From an uncultured Lutibacter sp. (GTDB lineage: Bacteria > Bacteroidota > Bacteroidia > Flavobacteriales > Flavobacteriaceae): a stretch of DNA of 64,000 bases. This document shows, in pieces, positions 53,998 to 63,010 of this stretch (position 1 is its first letter; each line of letters begins with the position of its first letter). The notes beneath the pieces are model-generated. The model made no database searches. It was not told the origin of the DNA and saw nothing but the letters and a program-made list of their open reading frames with translations. The DNA lies in NCBI RefSeq assembly GCF_947495725.1, contig NZ_CANLZZ010000001.1:434001-498000 (forward strand), written 5' to 3'. The translations under genes and the position numbers were made by a program.

Positions 53998-54477
53998 ATG
54001 AAAAAAACAATTCTTATTTCCGTTTATTTTCTTCTATCGTTTAGTTTTATCTCTCAAACTACAGCACAAAATTTAACAACTATAGAAACAGTTTCCATAA
54101 AAAATGAAGTGGAGCATATTTTTAAAAAAATGTTAACCTTTGCAGAAAAACTCGATTACGATGCGCTGAGTTTTGGTGTTGACGATACACAAAAAACAGG
54201 ATTTATTTCAAATAAAAAATATTACACTAAATACGCTACATTAATTGAAGAATTAAAACCAATTGTTCAAGGAGTTGACAAACAATTTATATCAATTACA
54301 AAAAAAAAGACCACCGTATTATCCAATAAAATTGTTTTAATGACAGTTTCTGGAATATCTAAAGCTAATTTATCCGATGGAAGGAAAATAGCTGCTAATT
54401 TTCATTGGTCATTTGTATACGAAAAAATTAACAACCAATGGAAAGTTATACATTCTCATCAATCCCAAGGAATTTAG
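53998..54477 (+). CDS. Secreted NTF2-like (SnoaL/DUF4440) protein
   Basis: A 159-residue protein with a signal peptide (KKTILISVYFLLSFSFISQTTAQ) and an NTF2-type domain: NEVEHIFKKMLTFAEKLDYDALSFGVDD, then KIVLMTVSGIS and AANFHWSFVYEKINNQWKVIHSHQS. Function unknown; its domain resembles that of the lipoprotein at 49424, but it is secreted rather than lipid-anchored. The upstream sequence ends in CATTTATTAAATTATG, close to the shared accessory element. Confidence 0.8.
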   Translation: MKKTILISVYFLLSFSFISQTTAQNLTTIETVSIKNEVEHIFKKMLTFAEKLDYDALSFGVDDTQKTGFISNKKYYTKYATLIEELKPIVQGVDKQFISITKKKTTVLSNKIVLMTVSGISKANLSDGRKIAANFHWSFVYEKINNQWKVIHSHQSQGI

Positions 54478-54645
54478 TATAAAAAAATTACGTTAAAACA
54501 AAGGATATAATTGATGAAAACCATCCATTTCGTACTTCATAAAACCTGAACAAAACAATTATTAAACCTTTAATAAAAGGAAGCAACAATTAAAAATAAA
54601 TTAGTCTCAAGCACAATTGCTTATTAAAAAAGAAAAGAAAAGTGT

Positions 54646-54653
54646 TATTTTTG
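54646..54653 (+). promoter_or_regulatory. Putative -7 box of the GAF kinase gene
   Basis: TATTTTTG, a perfect TAnnTTTG match, 97 bp before the ATG at 54751. The 273 bp between the NTF2-like gene and this kinase show no gene. Confidence 0.4.
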
Positions 54654-54750
54654 TAAAAAATTAAAAACATTGGCAATGATAACAAAGGAAAGTTGCATTT
54701 GAAATTCTGCAATTTTTCTTCAAGAATTTATTGAGAAAATAATCGACCCC

Positions 54751-55953
54751 ATGATTACACCCGAAAAAAATAGTAATGAAAAAGAAAGATTAATTGATTT
54801 AAAATCCTATTCAATCTTAGATACGCTTCCCGAATCAGATTATGATAATTTAACTGCTATAGCCGCAGAAATATGTGGAACCAAAATTTCATTAGTTAGT
54901 TTAATTGACGAAAAACGTCAATGGTTTAAATCTCACCACGGAATAAATGCTAGTGAAACTCCCAGAGAATATGCATTTTGTGGACACGCAATAAATGATC
55001 AAAACAATGTGCTAATAGTTCAGGATGCTAGAAAGGATATTCGTTTTCACGACAATCCATTAGTTACTCAAGAACCATTTGTTATATTTTACGCAGGAGT
55101 TCCATTAATTAGCGATAATGGACATCCACTAGGAACTTTGTGCGTAATAGACAACAAACCTAAATTACTAAGTCAAAGCCAAATACAATCCTTATCTGCG
55201 CTTGCAAGTCAGGTTACTAATTTATTAAAACTTAGAAAAAGTAAAAATGTTTTAGAAAAAACCTTAACTAAGTTACAAGAAAAAAATAAGGAATTAGAAC
55301 GTTTTGCTTACATAGCAGCACATGACCTTAAATCTCCGTTAATTGGTATTTCAAGTATGGCCGATCTACTCTCAAAAAACTATACCGAAAAACTAGATCA
55401 TAATGGTCAAAGAATGTTAGAATTAATCCAAAGTTCATCAAACAAGTTAAATAATTTAATAGATGGATTATTAAAATACACTAAAAGCGATAATATTTTA
55501 AAAGAAGTTAAATCTAACATCAATCTAGAAGATTTAAAAAGAGATATTTTAGGTCTTTTTAATTATGAAAATGAACTTAGTTTTGAGTTAGAATCTTCAC
55601 ATGCTGAAATAGAAACAAATAGAGCTGCTCTTGAGCAAATATTAATTAATCTCATTGCAAACGCCATTAAATATAATGACAAAAAACATGTTGAAATTAA
55701 AGTCAATATTTCATCATCTGATACTCACTATAAATTTTCAGTACAAGACAATGGACCAGGAATAGCACCTCAAGACCAAGAAAAGATTTTTGATATTTTC
55801 GAAGTATTAAATAACAAAGACAAATATGGCAATCCTGGCAATGGTATTGGATTGGCAACTGTTAAGAAAATTATAGAAAAAAGTGGCGGTTCTATTCATA
55901 TAGAATCCACTGTTGGAAAAGGCTCAATATTTATTTTCAACCTTAAAAAATAA
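54751..55953 (+). CDS. GAF-domain histidine kinase
   Basis: A 400-residue soluble kinase: GAF (about 20-160, LVSLIDEKRQWFKSHHGIN and FCGHAI, a type often found in light or small-ligand sensors), HisKA with H191 in AYIAAHDLKSPLIG, and an HATPase_c domain (EQILINLIANAIKYND, VQDNGPGIAPQDQEKIFDIF, GNGIGLATVKKIIEKSGG). There is no membrane segment and no receiver; no response regulator is adjacent. Its ligand and partner are unknown. Confidence 0.9.
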   Translation: MITPEKNSNEKERLIDLKSYSILDTLPESDYDNLTAIAAEICGTKISLVSLIDEKRQWFKSHHGINASETPREYAFCGHAINDQNNVLIVQDARKDIRFHDNPLVTQEPFVIFYAGVPLISDNGHPLGTLCVIDNKPKLLSQSQIQSLSALASQVTNLLKLRKSKNVLEKTLTKLQEKNKELERFAYIAAHDLKSPLIGISSMADLLSKNYTEKLDHNGQRMLELIQSSSNKLNNLIDGLLKYTKSDNILKEVKSNINLEDLKRDILGLFNYENELSFELESSHAEIETNRAALEQILINLIANAIKYNDKKHVEIKVNISSSDTHYKFSVQDNGPGIAPQDQEKIFDIFEVLNNKDKYGNPGNGIGLATVKKIIEKSGGSIHIESTVGKGSIFIFNLKK

Positions 55954-56043
55954 ACCTCTACAAACATCTATAAAATTGAAAAAGTTACATCTAAAATGAT
56001 TTTCTCAACTGTAAAATCATAACTATATTTACTACTTATTAAA

Positions 56044-57873
56044 ATGTTAACCATAATGAATGTAAAAAATAGCCTACTTGCACTTTTAATTTCAATTTTA
56101 TTTACAACTGGATTGAATGCACAAAAAATTGAAGGTCAACTAAAAAAATGGCACAAAGTGACTTTGGTTTTTGAAGGTCCGGAATGTTCTGAAAACGATG
56201 AGTTTAATCCTTTTTTTAATTATCGACTCGATGTAGTTTTTAAGCACAAAGCATCTAATAAAACTTATAAAATTCCTGGCTATTTTGCTGCTGATGGAAA
56301 TGCCGGACAAACGTCTGCAACCTCTGGAAACAAATGGAAAGTACATTTTTCACCTGACGAAATTGGAGAGTGGACTTATAAAGTAAAATTTATAAAAGGT
56401 AAATGGGCTGCTATTAGAAACCGAGTTAAAGGAGAACCTTCTGGAGAATTTATGGACGGAAAAGAAGGATTATTAAACATAAAACCCACGGATAAAAAAG
56501 GAAATGATTTTAGAGCTCGAGGAAGATTGCAGTACGATGGAACTCCTTACTTAAAATTAGCAGAAAAAGGAGAAGTTTTTTATAAATGTGGATCTGATGC
56601 TCCTGAAAATTTTCTCTCATATTATGCTTTTGATGGAGATTTTGCAACCGATGGGCACAAAGATAATTTGGTAAAAAAATGGTCGGCTCATCTAAGAGAC
56701 TGGAATGAAAATGATCCAACCTGGAAAGAAGGTAAAGGAAAAGAAATTATTGGAGCCGTAAATTATTTAGCCTCAAAAGGAATGAATGCAGTTTCTTTTT
56801 TAACTAATAATATTGCAGGTGACGACCAAAATGTGTTTCCATACACAAATTACACAACCTACGACAGATTTGATTGCTCTAAACTAGATCAATGGGAAAT
56901 AGTATTTGAACATGCTCAAAAATTAGGAATATTTTTACATTTTAAAACATTAGAATATGAAAACCAAGGATTGTTAGACGCCGGTGCCGTAGGTGGGTTA
57001 ACAAAATTGTATTACCGAGAATTAATTGCTCGCTTTGGACATCATTTAGCTTTAAACTGGAATTTATGTGAAGAAATTGGCGATTGGGGAAATTTTAATA
57101 AGCAACCAACAATGCCAATGGATGTTATGCAACGCAGAGCTCTCTCTGAATATATTTATAATACAGATGCATATCATCATCATATGGTTATTCATAATGG
57201 TAATTGGTTCACTCCTTTGTATGGAGATAAATCAAAATTAACAGGGGCATCTCTTCAAACAAATAAAGCAGACTTTAGTAATGTTCATGGCCAAGTTATA
57301 AACATTCTTGCAGATGCAAAAAAAACCGGAAAAGTATGGGCAGTTGCTTGCGACGAACCAGGAGATGCACAACACTCTTTAATTCCAGATGAAGAAGATC
57401 CTGAGCATTTTAATGCCCGAACAAATGGTCTTTGGGGAGCAATGCTTGCAGGTGCTTGGGGAACAGAGTGGTATTTTGGTTATAAACATGCACATTCTGA
57501 TTTAACTTGTGAAGATTACCGATCGAGAGATAAGTTTTGGGAAATGGGTAAAATTTGTATCGATTTCTTTTCAGAAAACAAATTACCAGTAGACAAAATG
57601 ACGAGTAATGATGCTCTTCTTTCTTCTAAAAATGATTATTGCTTTTCATTAAATGGAGATACCTATGCCATTTTATTAAAAAAAGGAGGAGAAACTACAT
57701 TAGATCTAGAAGAAAACAACGAAAAATACTCCGTAAAATGGTATAATCCACGCAAAGGTGGAGAATTACAATTTGGAAAAACAAAATTTATTCAAGGAGG
57801 TGGAAAACAATCTTTAGGATTTCCTCCTTCTGAAAAAGATAAAGATTGGGTAGTTTTAGTTCAAAAAAAATAG
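56044..57873 (+). CDS. DUF5060 carbohydrate-active enzyme, glycoside-hydrolase-like
   Basis: A 609-residue secreted protein (signal peptide ending near LNAQ; the ATG at 56056 is an alternative). It has the DUF5060 N-terminal domain (about 25-150: LKKWHKVTLVFEGPECSENDEFNPFFNYRLDVVF), a TIM-barrel part (about 160-500, with LNWNLCEEIGDWG and WAVACDEPGDAQH, where the Glu residues may be catalytic) and a C-terminal beta domain (about 540-605). In other Bacteroidota such proteins belong to polysaccharide-utilisation loci. The substrate is not shown; a nearby GH16 enzyme makes a marine glycan likely. It faces the MFS gene. Confidence 0.83.
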   Translation: MLTIMNVKNSLLALLISILFTTGLNAQKIEGQLKKWHKVTLVFEGPECSENDEFNPFFNYRLDVVFKHKASNKTYKIPGYFAADGNAGQTSATSGNKWKVHFSPDEIGEWTYKVKFIKGKWAAIRNRVKGEPSGEFMDGKEGLLNIKPTDKKGNDFRARGRLQYDGTPYLKLAEKGEVFYKCGSDAPENFLSYYAFDGDFATDGHKDNLVKKWSAHLRDWNENDPTWKEGKGKEIIGAVNYLASKGMNAVSFLTNNIAGDDQNVFPYTNYTTYDRFDCSKLDQWEIVFEHAQKLGIFLHFKTLEYENQGLLDAGAVGGLTKLYYRELIARFGHHLALNWNLCEEIGDWGNFNKQPTMPMDVMQRRALSEYIYNTDAYHHHMVIHNGNWFTPLYGDKSKLTGASLQTNKADFSNVHGQVINILADAKKTGKVWAVACDEPGDAQHSLIPDEEDPEHFNARTNGLWGAMLAGAWGTEWYFGYKHAHSDLTCEDYRSRDKFWEMGKICIDFFSENKLPVDKMTSNDALLSSKNDYCFSLNGDTYAILLKKGGETTLDLEENNEKYSVKWYNPRKGGELQFGKTKFIQGGGKQSLGFPPSEKDKDWVVLVQKK

Positions 57874-57898
57874 ATATATCTATTTATAACCTTATAAT

Positions 57899-57944
57899 TA
57901 TCTCTAATTCTTGGCTTATAACTATTTGCTAAGAATTAGGGATA
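57899..57944. terminator. Large hairpin between convergent genes
   Basis: TATCTCTAATTCTTGGC and GCTAAGAATTAGGGATA pair (with a few G-T pairs) over a 12-base loop, between the DUF5060 gene and the end of the MFS gene. It covers the MFS stop codon. There is no long T-run, so it is a weaker terminator or a transcript-protecting hairpin. Confidence 0.55.
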
Positions 57945-59305
57945 AAGTTTTTTTCTAGATGCTCTACAAGGTTTAAATGCCTTTTAAAATTCATCCATCT
58001 AATAAGAATTAGCATTATTAAGGCTGTTAGTGCATAAAATAATATTATATAATCCCATGATTTCATGATGTCTTTTAATTGCCCTAACAATCCTGCTCCA
58101 GTTGCCCTTCCTAAATTACTTATAGCCATAAAAAGTGTAAATTGAGTTGCAGAAATCCTTTTCCAACTTAATTCCATTGCTGCCGCAAATATGGCAATTG
58201 TTAAAAAAGTATATAACATATAATATCCAATAAAAAAACCTGGTATAAATGCTTGATTATTCCAATATCCCTTAAAAACAACCATTGTTATTATCAAACA
58301 AATTAATAGAATTAAATAAACAGACATCATACGAACTTTTCCAAAAAAATCTACCAAAGCACCTCCAACAAACATTCCTAAAATTCCTGAACTTATATTA
58401 GCAATTGCCATTATTTGCGAATAATAATCATTAGTCCAACCAATCTTCTGAATAGTAAAAACCGGTAATAATGAGTCCATTAAACCGTTTCCTATTGAAT
58501 TTATAAATACTGCAACACCCATTAATAAACTGGTTGGTAAAACAAATACTTTAAACAAACTTTTAAATATTACTCCCCAACTTTTTAATTGTAATTTACT
58601 TGCGTATTTTGAAACCGTTCCTTTTGTCCATGGTAATAGTTTTTCTCCTCTATGCTCTTTAAAATAAAATGGAATTAAAATAATAAACATTACTACAATT
58701 GATAAAGCTATAACAGCAATATTAAATCCATAATTATTTATAATCCATGTACTGGCAATTAAAGATAAAGATGTTCCTATTGTTTTGGAACCCCACATTA
58801 ACCCATTTGCACGTGCCTGCTCATTTATAGGAACAATATCAATAGCCATTCCATCCACTGCAACATCCTGAAAAGCACCAAAAAAACTGATAAAAAAACC
58901 TGCAATCATAAGTTGATTAAGATTATTTAAAGGATCAACAATAAATGCTGCACTAAAAAAACTAACAATTAAACCTAACTGACCAAAAAGTACCCAAGGT
59001 CTTTTTCTTCCCATGGGTAAATAAGTAAACCTATCCATTAAAGGTGCAACAAGTATCTTAAAACTCCACGGAATACCAATTACAGCAACAAAGCTCCCTA
59101 TTTCCGCGGGACTTTTACCATTAATTGCCATCCAAGCAGGAATACCAAAAAAAGTCAACCCTTCGGGAATTCCTTGAGCAACGTATAAAGATGAAAAACT
59201 AAAATACCTTAAAAGAGCATTTTCAGAAAGTATGGGTGATTTATTTATTTTAAATGTTTTACTTTTTTTCCATAGTTGTTGAATGTTAAATAAGATCTTT
59301 CTCAT
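57929..59305 (-). CDS. MFS transporter, AmpG-like
   Basis: A 458-residue protein of 12 membrane helices, like the AmpG/acetyl-CoA-transporter-like MFS group: GIPEGLTFFGIPAWMAING near the first helices, KILVAPLMDRF, and MGRKRPWVLFGQ as the loop 2-3 motif. FQDVAVDGMAIDIVP is a characteristic AmpG-type segment. Relatives import oligosaccharides or muropeptides. Facing the DUF5060 enzyme and near the GH16 enzyme, it could import glycan breakdown products; that is inference. A 9-bp inverted repeat lies 100 bp upstream. Confidence 0.85.
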   Translation of the reverse strand: MRKILFNIQQLWKKSKTFKINKSPILSENALLRYFSFSSLYVAQGIPEGLTFFGIPAWMAINGKSPAEIGSFVAVIGIPWSFKILVAPLMDRFTYLPMGRKRPWVLFGQLGLIVSFFSAAFIVDPLNNLNQLMIAGFFISFFGAFQDVAVDGMAIDIVPINEQARANGLMWGSKTIGTSLSLIASTWIINNYGFNIAVIALSIVVMFIILIPFYFKEHRGEKLLPWTKGTVSKYASKLQLKSWGVIFKSLFKVFVLPTSLLMGVAVFINSIGNGLMDSLLPVFTIQKIGWTNDYYSQIMAIANISSGILGMFVGGALVDFFGKVRMMSVYLILLICLIITMVVFKGYWNNQAFIPGFFIGYYMLYTFLTIAIFAAAMELSWKRISATQFTLFMAISNLGRATGAGLLGQLKDIMKSWDYIILFYALTALIMLILIRWMNFKRHLNLVEHLEKNFIPNS

Positions 59306-59402
59306 TAGAATTTAATTAATTGGAAGCTAATTTTGGCACAACAAAAATGTCTTGCATAATGCAATAATGTTGTATTCTTAAAAAAATGGAGTTAGTTATA
59401 AT

Positions 59403-59427
59403 AAATACATGAAGATTCCATGTATTT
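59403..59427. promoter_or_regulatory. Perfect inverted repeat, possible operator of the MFS gene
   Basis: AAATACATG and CATGTATTT are exact complements with a seven-base spacer, 98 bp upstream of the MFS start. It has the size of a homodimeric repressor site. No regulator of a matching type is seen within a few kb. Confidence 0.5.
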
Positions 59428-59599
59428 AAGATGAAAGGATCAGTTAGTAGGTAACCAAATATAACAATAAATTTTTATAGTTGATTTTAGGTGTGTTTAA
59501 ATTGGGTTAATACATTTTTGTACTTAATAAATTGAAGTGTTGCTTAATTATTAACCATTTGAATACTAAAATCTATTACTATGAGCAAGATTAAAAAAT

Positions 59600-59926
59600 T
59601 TAATCTTCAAGTATATCTATTGAATTTTCAAATAAAATTCCGCCTTTATACATGTCTTTTAATACAGGTCTAATTTGTTTTCCTAAGTCCGTTAAACTAT
59701 ACTCAACACGTGGAGGAACTTCAGGAAAAACCGTTCTGTTAATTAAACTATCAGACTCTAATTCCTTAAGTTGTTTGGTCATCATTCTTTCACTAATATC
59801 AGGAATCAACTTTACCAATTCATTATATCGTTTATTCCCTTGATAAAGATGTAAAATTATGGTTCCTTTCCTTTTTCCTTTAATGGTATTTATAAAGGTA
59901 TCTATTGGACAGTAACTTTTTTTCAT
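59600..59926 (-). CDS. HxlR-family transcriptional regulator
   Basis: A 108-residue winged-helix regulator: CPIDTFINTIKGKRKGTIILHLYQGNKRYNELVKLIPDISERMMTKQLKELESDSLINRTVFPEVPPRVEYSLTDLG is the complete HxlR domain. The Cys at position 6 (KKSYCPID) is where redox-sensing members such as YodB and HypR carry theirs, which fits an electrophile or quinone sensor. The ATG 59926 is used; the frame is open to 59971, but the added residues are unusual. It is divergent from a quinone oxidoreductase gene 138 bp away, its probable target. Confidence 0.9.
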   Translation of the reverse strand: MKKSYCPIDTFINTIKGKRKGTIILHLYQGNKRYNELVKLIPDISERMMTKQLKELESDSLINRTVFPEVPPRVEYSLTDLGKQIRPVLKDMYKGGILFENSIDILED

Positions 59927-59964
59927 ATTTTTTTTCCTTAAAAGACCTATTAAACATACAAAAC

Positions 59965-60039
59965 TGCACAAAATGTTCGTTGGTGCATTATTAGTACGCT
60001 CTTGTTTAATGGATTATTTTCAGCGAACTTTGCACAAAA
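59965..60039. promoter_or_regulatory. Paired TGCACAAAA motifs between HxlR and the oxidoreductase gene
   Basis: TGCACAAAA occurs at 59965-59973 and 60031-60039. The right copy overlaps a near-consensus -7 box (GAACTTTG, 60025-60032) of the oxidoreductase gene. Possible HxlR binding sites. Confidence 0.4.
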
Positions 60040-60064
60040 ATAATCAAAAGAAACTTAATATACG

Positions 60065-61063
60065 ATGGATAACAAAACTACATTTAAAGCCTTTAGAGTT
60101 GAAGAACAAGAAGGAAACTTTAGTTCTGCAATTAAAGAAATACCATTTAAACCTTTAGATGACAACCAATTACTAATTAAAGTAAAATATAGCTCTTTAA
60201 ATTATAAAGATGCTTTATCTGCAAGTGGAAATAAGGGTGTAACAAGAAACTACCCTCACACACCTGGAATTGATGCTGTTGGAACTATTGTTGAATCAAA
60301 ATCAACAAAATTTAATGTAAATGAAGAAGTAATTGTTACTAGTTATGATTTAGGAATGAATACTGATGGTGGTTTTGGTGAATATATTCAAGTTCCTGCG
60401 GATTGGGCTGTTAAATTACCCCAAAACCTTTCAATGAAAGAAGCAATGATTATTGGAACTGCAGGATTAACAGCAGGAATGTCGGTTTTAAGACTTACAG
60501 AGTTAATTAAGCCTACAGATGGACAAATAATAGTTTCTGGGGCAACGGGAGGTGTTGGAGCATTAAGTGTCTCTATTCTTAGTAAATTAGGGTACAACGT
60601 TGTTGCTATAACCGGAAAAGAAGCTGAAAAAGACTATTTAACAAAACTTGGAGCTTCAGAAATACTATTACGTAAAGATTTTGAAGTTGTTGAAAAACGA
60701 CCTATGCTTAGATCAAATTATGCAGGAGCAATTGATACAGTTGGAGGTGTTATTTTAGACAATATTATAAAATCTACAAATCCAATGGGTGTTGTTACGT
60801 GTTGTGGAAATGTGGCTTCTCCAAAATTAGATTTAACCGTATTTCCATTTATTTTAAGAGGAATTACTTTAATTGGTATTGATTCTCAAAATTATCCTAT
60901 GAATTATCGAGAAGTTGTTTGGAATAAATTAGCTAACGAATGGAAACCAACTAATTTAAATGAAACCTGCACTGAAATTGGTTTTAATGAATTACCTGAA
61001 AAAATTGAGTTAATGCTACAAGGAAAATTAAAAGGTAGAACTGTTTTAAATTTAACTAAGTAA
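60065..61063 (+). CDS. Quinone oxidoreductase, YhdH/YhfP family
   Basis: A 332-residue medium-chain dehydrogenase/reductase of the YhdH/AcuI branch: SSLNYKDALSASGNKG, the cofactor loop VSGATGGVGALSVSILSKLGY, TGKEAEKDYLTKLGASEILLR, and GIDSQNYPMNYRE near the end. There is no zinc-binding Cys cluster, so it is a zinc-free NADPH reductase. Known relatives reduce acrylyl-CoA or quinones. It is divergent from an HxlR regulator with a Cys near its N-terminus, so the pair is likely an electrophile-response module. Confidence 0.9.
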   Translation: MDNKTTFKAFRVEEQEGNFSSAIKEIPFKPLDDNQLLIKVKYSSLNYKDALSASGNKGVTRNYPHTPGIDAVGTIVESKSTKFNVNEEVIVTSYDLGMNTDGGFGEYIQVPADWAVKLPQNLSMKEAMIIGTAGLTAGMSVLRLTELIKPTDGQIIVSGATGGVGALSVSILSKLGYNVVAITGKEAEKDYLTKLGASEILLRKDFEVVEKRPMLRSNYAGAIDTVGGVILDNIIKSTNPMGVVTCCGNVASPKLDLTVFPFILRGITLIGIDSQNYPMNYREVVWNKLANEWKPTNLNETCTEIGFNELPEKIELMLQGKLKGRTVLNLTK

Positions 61064-61086
61064 AAATTCTTCAATTTTATAAAAAC

Positions 61087-61128
61087 AAAAAAAACGGTTT
61101 ATAGCAATGCTATAAACCGTTTTTTTTG
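61087..61128. terminator. Bidirectional terminator between the oxidoreductase and GH16 genes
   Basis: Arms ACGGTTTATAGCA (61094-61106) and TGCTATAAACCGT (61108-61120) are perfect complements, with A-run to the left and eight T to the right. It serves both convergent genes. Confidence 0.92.
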
Positions 61129-61142
61129 TATAAGATATATTT

Positions 61143-62435
61143 TTAATTATCTTCTAACTTCCAGGTTCTTACCCAATCAATTTTCATTGTATTAATTGAA
61201 TTATCCGATAAATCGCTTTTAGGAGGTAAGCCACCAAGCCACTTTGCTTCGTTTGTCCACAAATCAAAAATTATTTCCAAATCTCTTGTAAACTCTCTTT
61301 CTGTATAAGTATTGCCATCTCTATGTTCTCCTACAACAACACTTCCAGCAGGTTCTCCATCTAAATAAAATTGAATATTTTTAGCATCTTTCCACCAAAC
61401 ACCAAACGTATGGTAATCTTCATTCCAATTAACATTTTTAAGTGGATTTGCATCTGATAATCCGCTTCTATTAAAATTATCTTCATGTCTAATTTCTCCA
61501 GGAGTTTTATTAGAGTCTGCTTGAAAATACTGAGAGTTCATTTGTGATGGATAATCAGCTGCTTCTGTACAACCACATGAAGGTTTCGAATTATTTTCAA
61601 TAATATCAATCTCATCTCTATTATCTGAATCTCCATTATTCAACCAATAGGTATTATAAGCCGAAATATGAGCCGCTTTTATACTAGCTTCCGTGTACAT
61701 TGGGTAGCTTATTCTGGTTTTAGAATGAATTCTAGCTGTTTGAAACCATCTATCTTCTGGGTTATTTTCATTTAAAGTGGCCTTTATCCACAAATTTCCA
61801 TCAGTTACTCCCGAATTACTGCTTGCAGTTGTCATAAAAACAGGAACTCCATAATTCCAAACAGATTTTTTCCATTTATTGGTATTCCACGAATCAAATT
61901 CGTCAGACATACTTTCTAATTTAACCCATTTCTTTCCACTTGGAGTTGTATTATTTATGGAAACAAATGAAGGGTTATTTGGGTCTATATTATTAAAATC
62001 TTCTGCGGTTGGACCGTCATCTACAGCATTTACAGTAATAGTTACAGTTGCACTATCTGTATCACCATCTTTGTCTGTAATTTTATAGGTAAAACTATCT
62101 GTTCCATTAAAATCTGCATTAGGAATATACTCAAATACGCCATCACTTATTTCTGTAACATTTCCATTTACTGGTGAGGTTAATAAACTAAAGTCGTCTG
62201 TATCACCTCCATCATCACCAATAGCATCATTTTGTGAAACATTAACTCTATTAGCTGTTCCTGAAGTGCTATCTTCATCAACAATTAATACATCATCTTT
62301 TGCGGCTGGGCTATCATCTGTAGCTATTGGATCATTAACCGTTTCAGAATCATCTCCACCACAGCTTCCAAAACCAATGGCTAAAACTAAAAACAATACT
62401 GTAACCAATTTTAAATTTATCACTTTTTTCAACAT
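61143..62435 (-). CDS. GH16 lipoprotein, agarase/porphyranase-like, with cadherin-like domain
   Basis: The 430-residue product is a lipoprotein (IGFGSC, C25) with an acidic stretch after the Cys that favours surface display. A cadherin- or VCBS-like domain (about 42-140: AAKDDVLIVDEDSTSG…VTITVNAVDD) precedes a GH16 catalytic domain (about 165-428). The catalytic ExDxxE motif is EIDIIE (E275, D277, E280). WVKLESMSDEFD, ISYPMYTEASIKAAH and WNEDYHTFGVWW match beta-agarases and porphyranases more than laminarinases, so it probably cuts agar-type galactans. The exact linkage is not provable here. It is its own transcription unit. Confidence 0.88.
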   Translation of the reverse strand: MLKKVINLKLVTVLFLVLAIGFGSCGGDDSETVNDPIATDDSPAAKDDVLIVDEDSTSGTANRVNVSQNDAIGDDGGDTDDFSLLTSPVNGNVTEISDGVFEYIPNADFNGTDSFTYKITDKDGDTDSATVTITVNAVDDGPTAEDFNNIDPNNPSFVSINNTTPSGKKWVKLESMSDEFDSWNTNKWKKSVWNYGVPVFMTTASSNSGVTDGNLWIKATLNENNPEDRWFQTARIHSKTRISYPMYTEASIKAAHISAYNTYWLNNGDSDNRDEIDIIENNSKPSCGCTEAADYPSQMNSQYFQADSNKTPGEIRHEDNFNRSGLSDANPLKNVNWNEDYHTFGVWWKDAKNIQFYLDGEPAGSVVVGEHRDGNTYTEREFTRDLEIIFDLWTNEAKWLGGLPPKSDLSDNSINTMKIDWVRTWKLEDN

Positions 62436-62457
62436 TCTAATATTTTATTTTACCGTA

Positions 62458-62465
62458 CAAATTTA
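62458..62465 (-). promoter_or_regulatory. Putative -7 box of the GH16 gene
   Basis: Leftward TAAATTTG, a TAnnTTTG match, ends 22 bp before the ATG at 62435. Confidence 0.45.
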
Positions 62466-62655
62466 AAAATACAAGCTATTATTTTCTGTAACTATTATCC
62501 TTTTTAATAGAACATAAATGTTATTATTTTAAAAATACTTTGAATGATGATGTATAGAGAAACCAAATAAAACAACTTTATTTATTCACAAAATTGGTTT
62601 ATAAAAACCATTTTAATACTTTAACCCATTGAAATTCAACCAAAAAACAACAAAA

Positions 62656-63003
62656 ATGAATAAACTAGACAATCAAATCAATTATGTTGAGTTTAAAGCT
62701 AAAAACCTAGAAGAGATAAAGAGATTCTATACAAAAATCTTCAATTGGACTTTTACTGATTATGGTCCCACATACACTGCATTTTCAGAAAGCGGACTGT
62801 TAGGTGGTTTTGAAAAAAATGATGGTGATATTGTTAACGGTGCATTGATTGTTTTATACCATGAAGATCTTAATTTTATTAAAAACAAAATTTTACAATA
62901 CGACGGAATAATTACTAAAGATATTTTTTCTTTCCCGGGAGGAAGAAGGTTTCATTTTAAAGATCCATCGGGAAATGAACTTGCAATTTGGTCTGATAAA
63001 TAA
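62656..63003 (+). CDS. VOC-family glyoxalase-like protein
   Basis: A 115-residue VOC protein: NYVEFKAKNLEEIKRFYTKIFNWTFTDYGPTYTAF at the N-terminus, LIVLYHEDLNFIKNKI in the middle and GRRFHFKDPSGNELAIWSDK at the C-terminus, with the metal-ligand His and Glu in FHFKDPSGNELAIW. Start at the ATG 62656, since the frame's upstream TTG (62629) adds a poor N-terminus. It is isolated, facing recJ from 7 bp away. Substrate unknown. Confidence 0.85.
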   Translation: MNKLDNQINYVEFKAKNLEEIKRFYTKIFNWTFTDYGPTYTAFSESGLLGGFEKNDGDIVNGALIVLYHEDLNFIKNKILQYDGIITKDIFSFPGGRRFHFKDPSGNELAIWSDK

Positions 63004-63010
63004 AAAGTAT

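Noticed and set aside
61143-62435. GH16 enzyme as a laminarinase or kappa-carrageenase
   Set aside because: The ExDxxE spacing (EIDIIE) and the VKLESMSDEFD and ISYPMYTEA flanks fit agarase/porphyranase better, though the substrate remains unproven.
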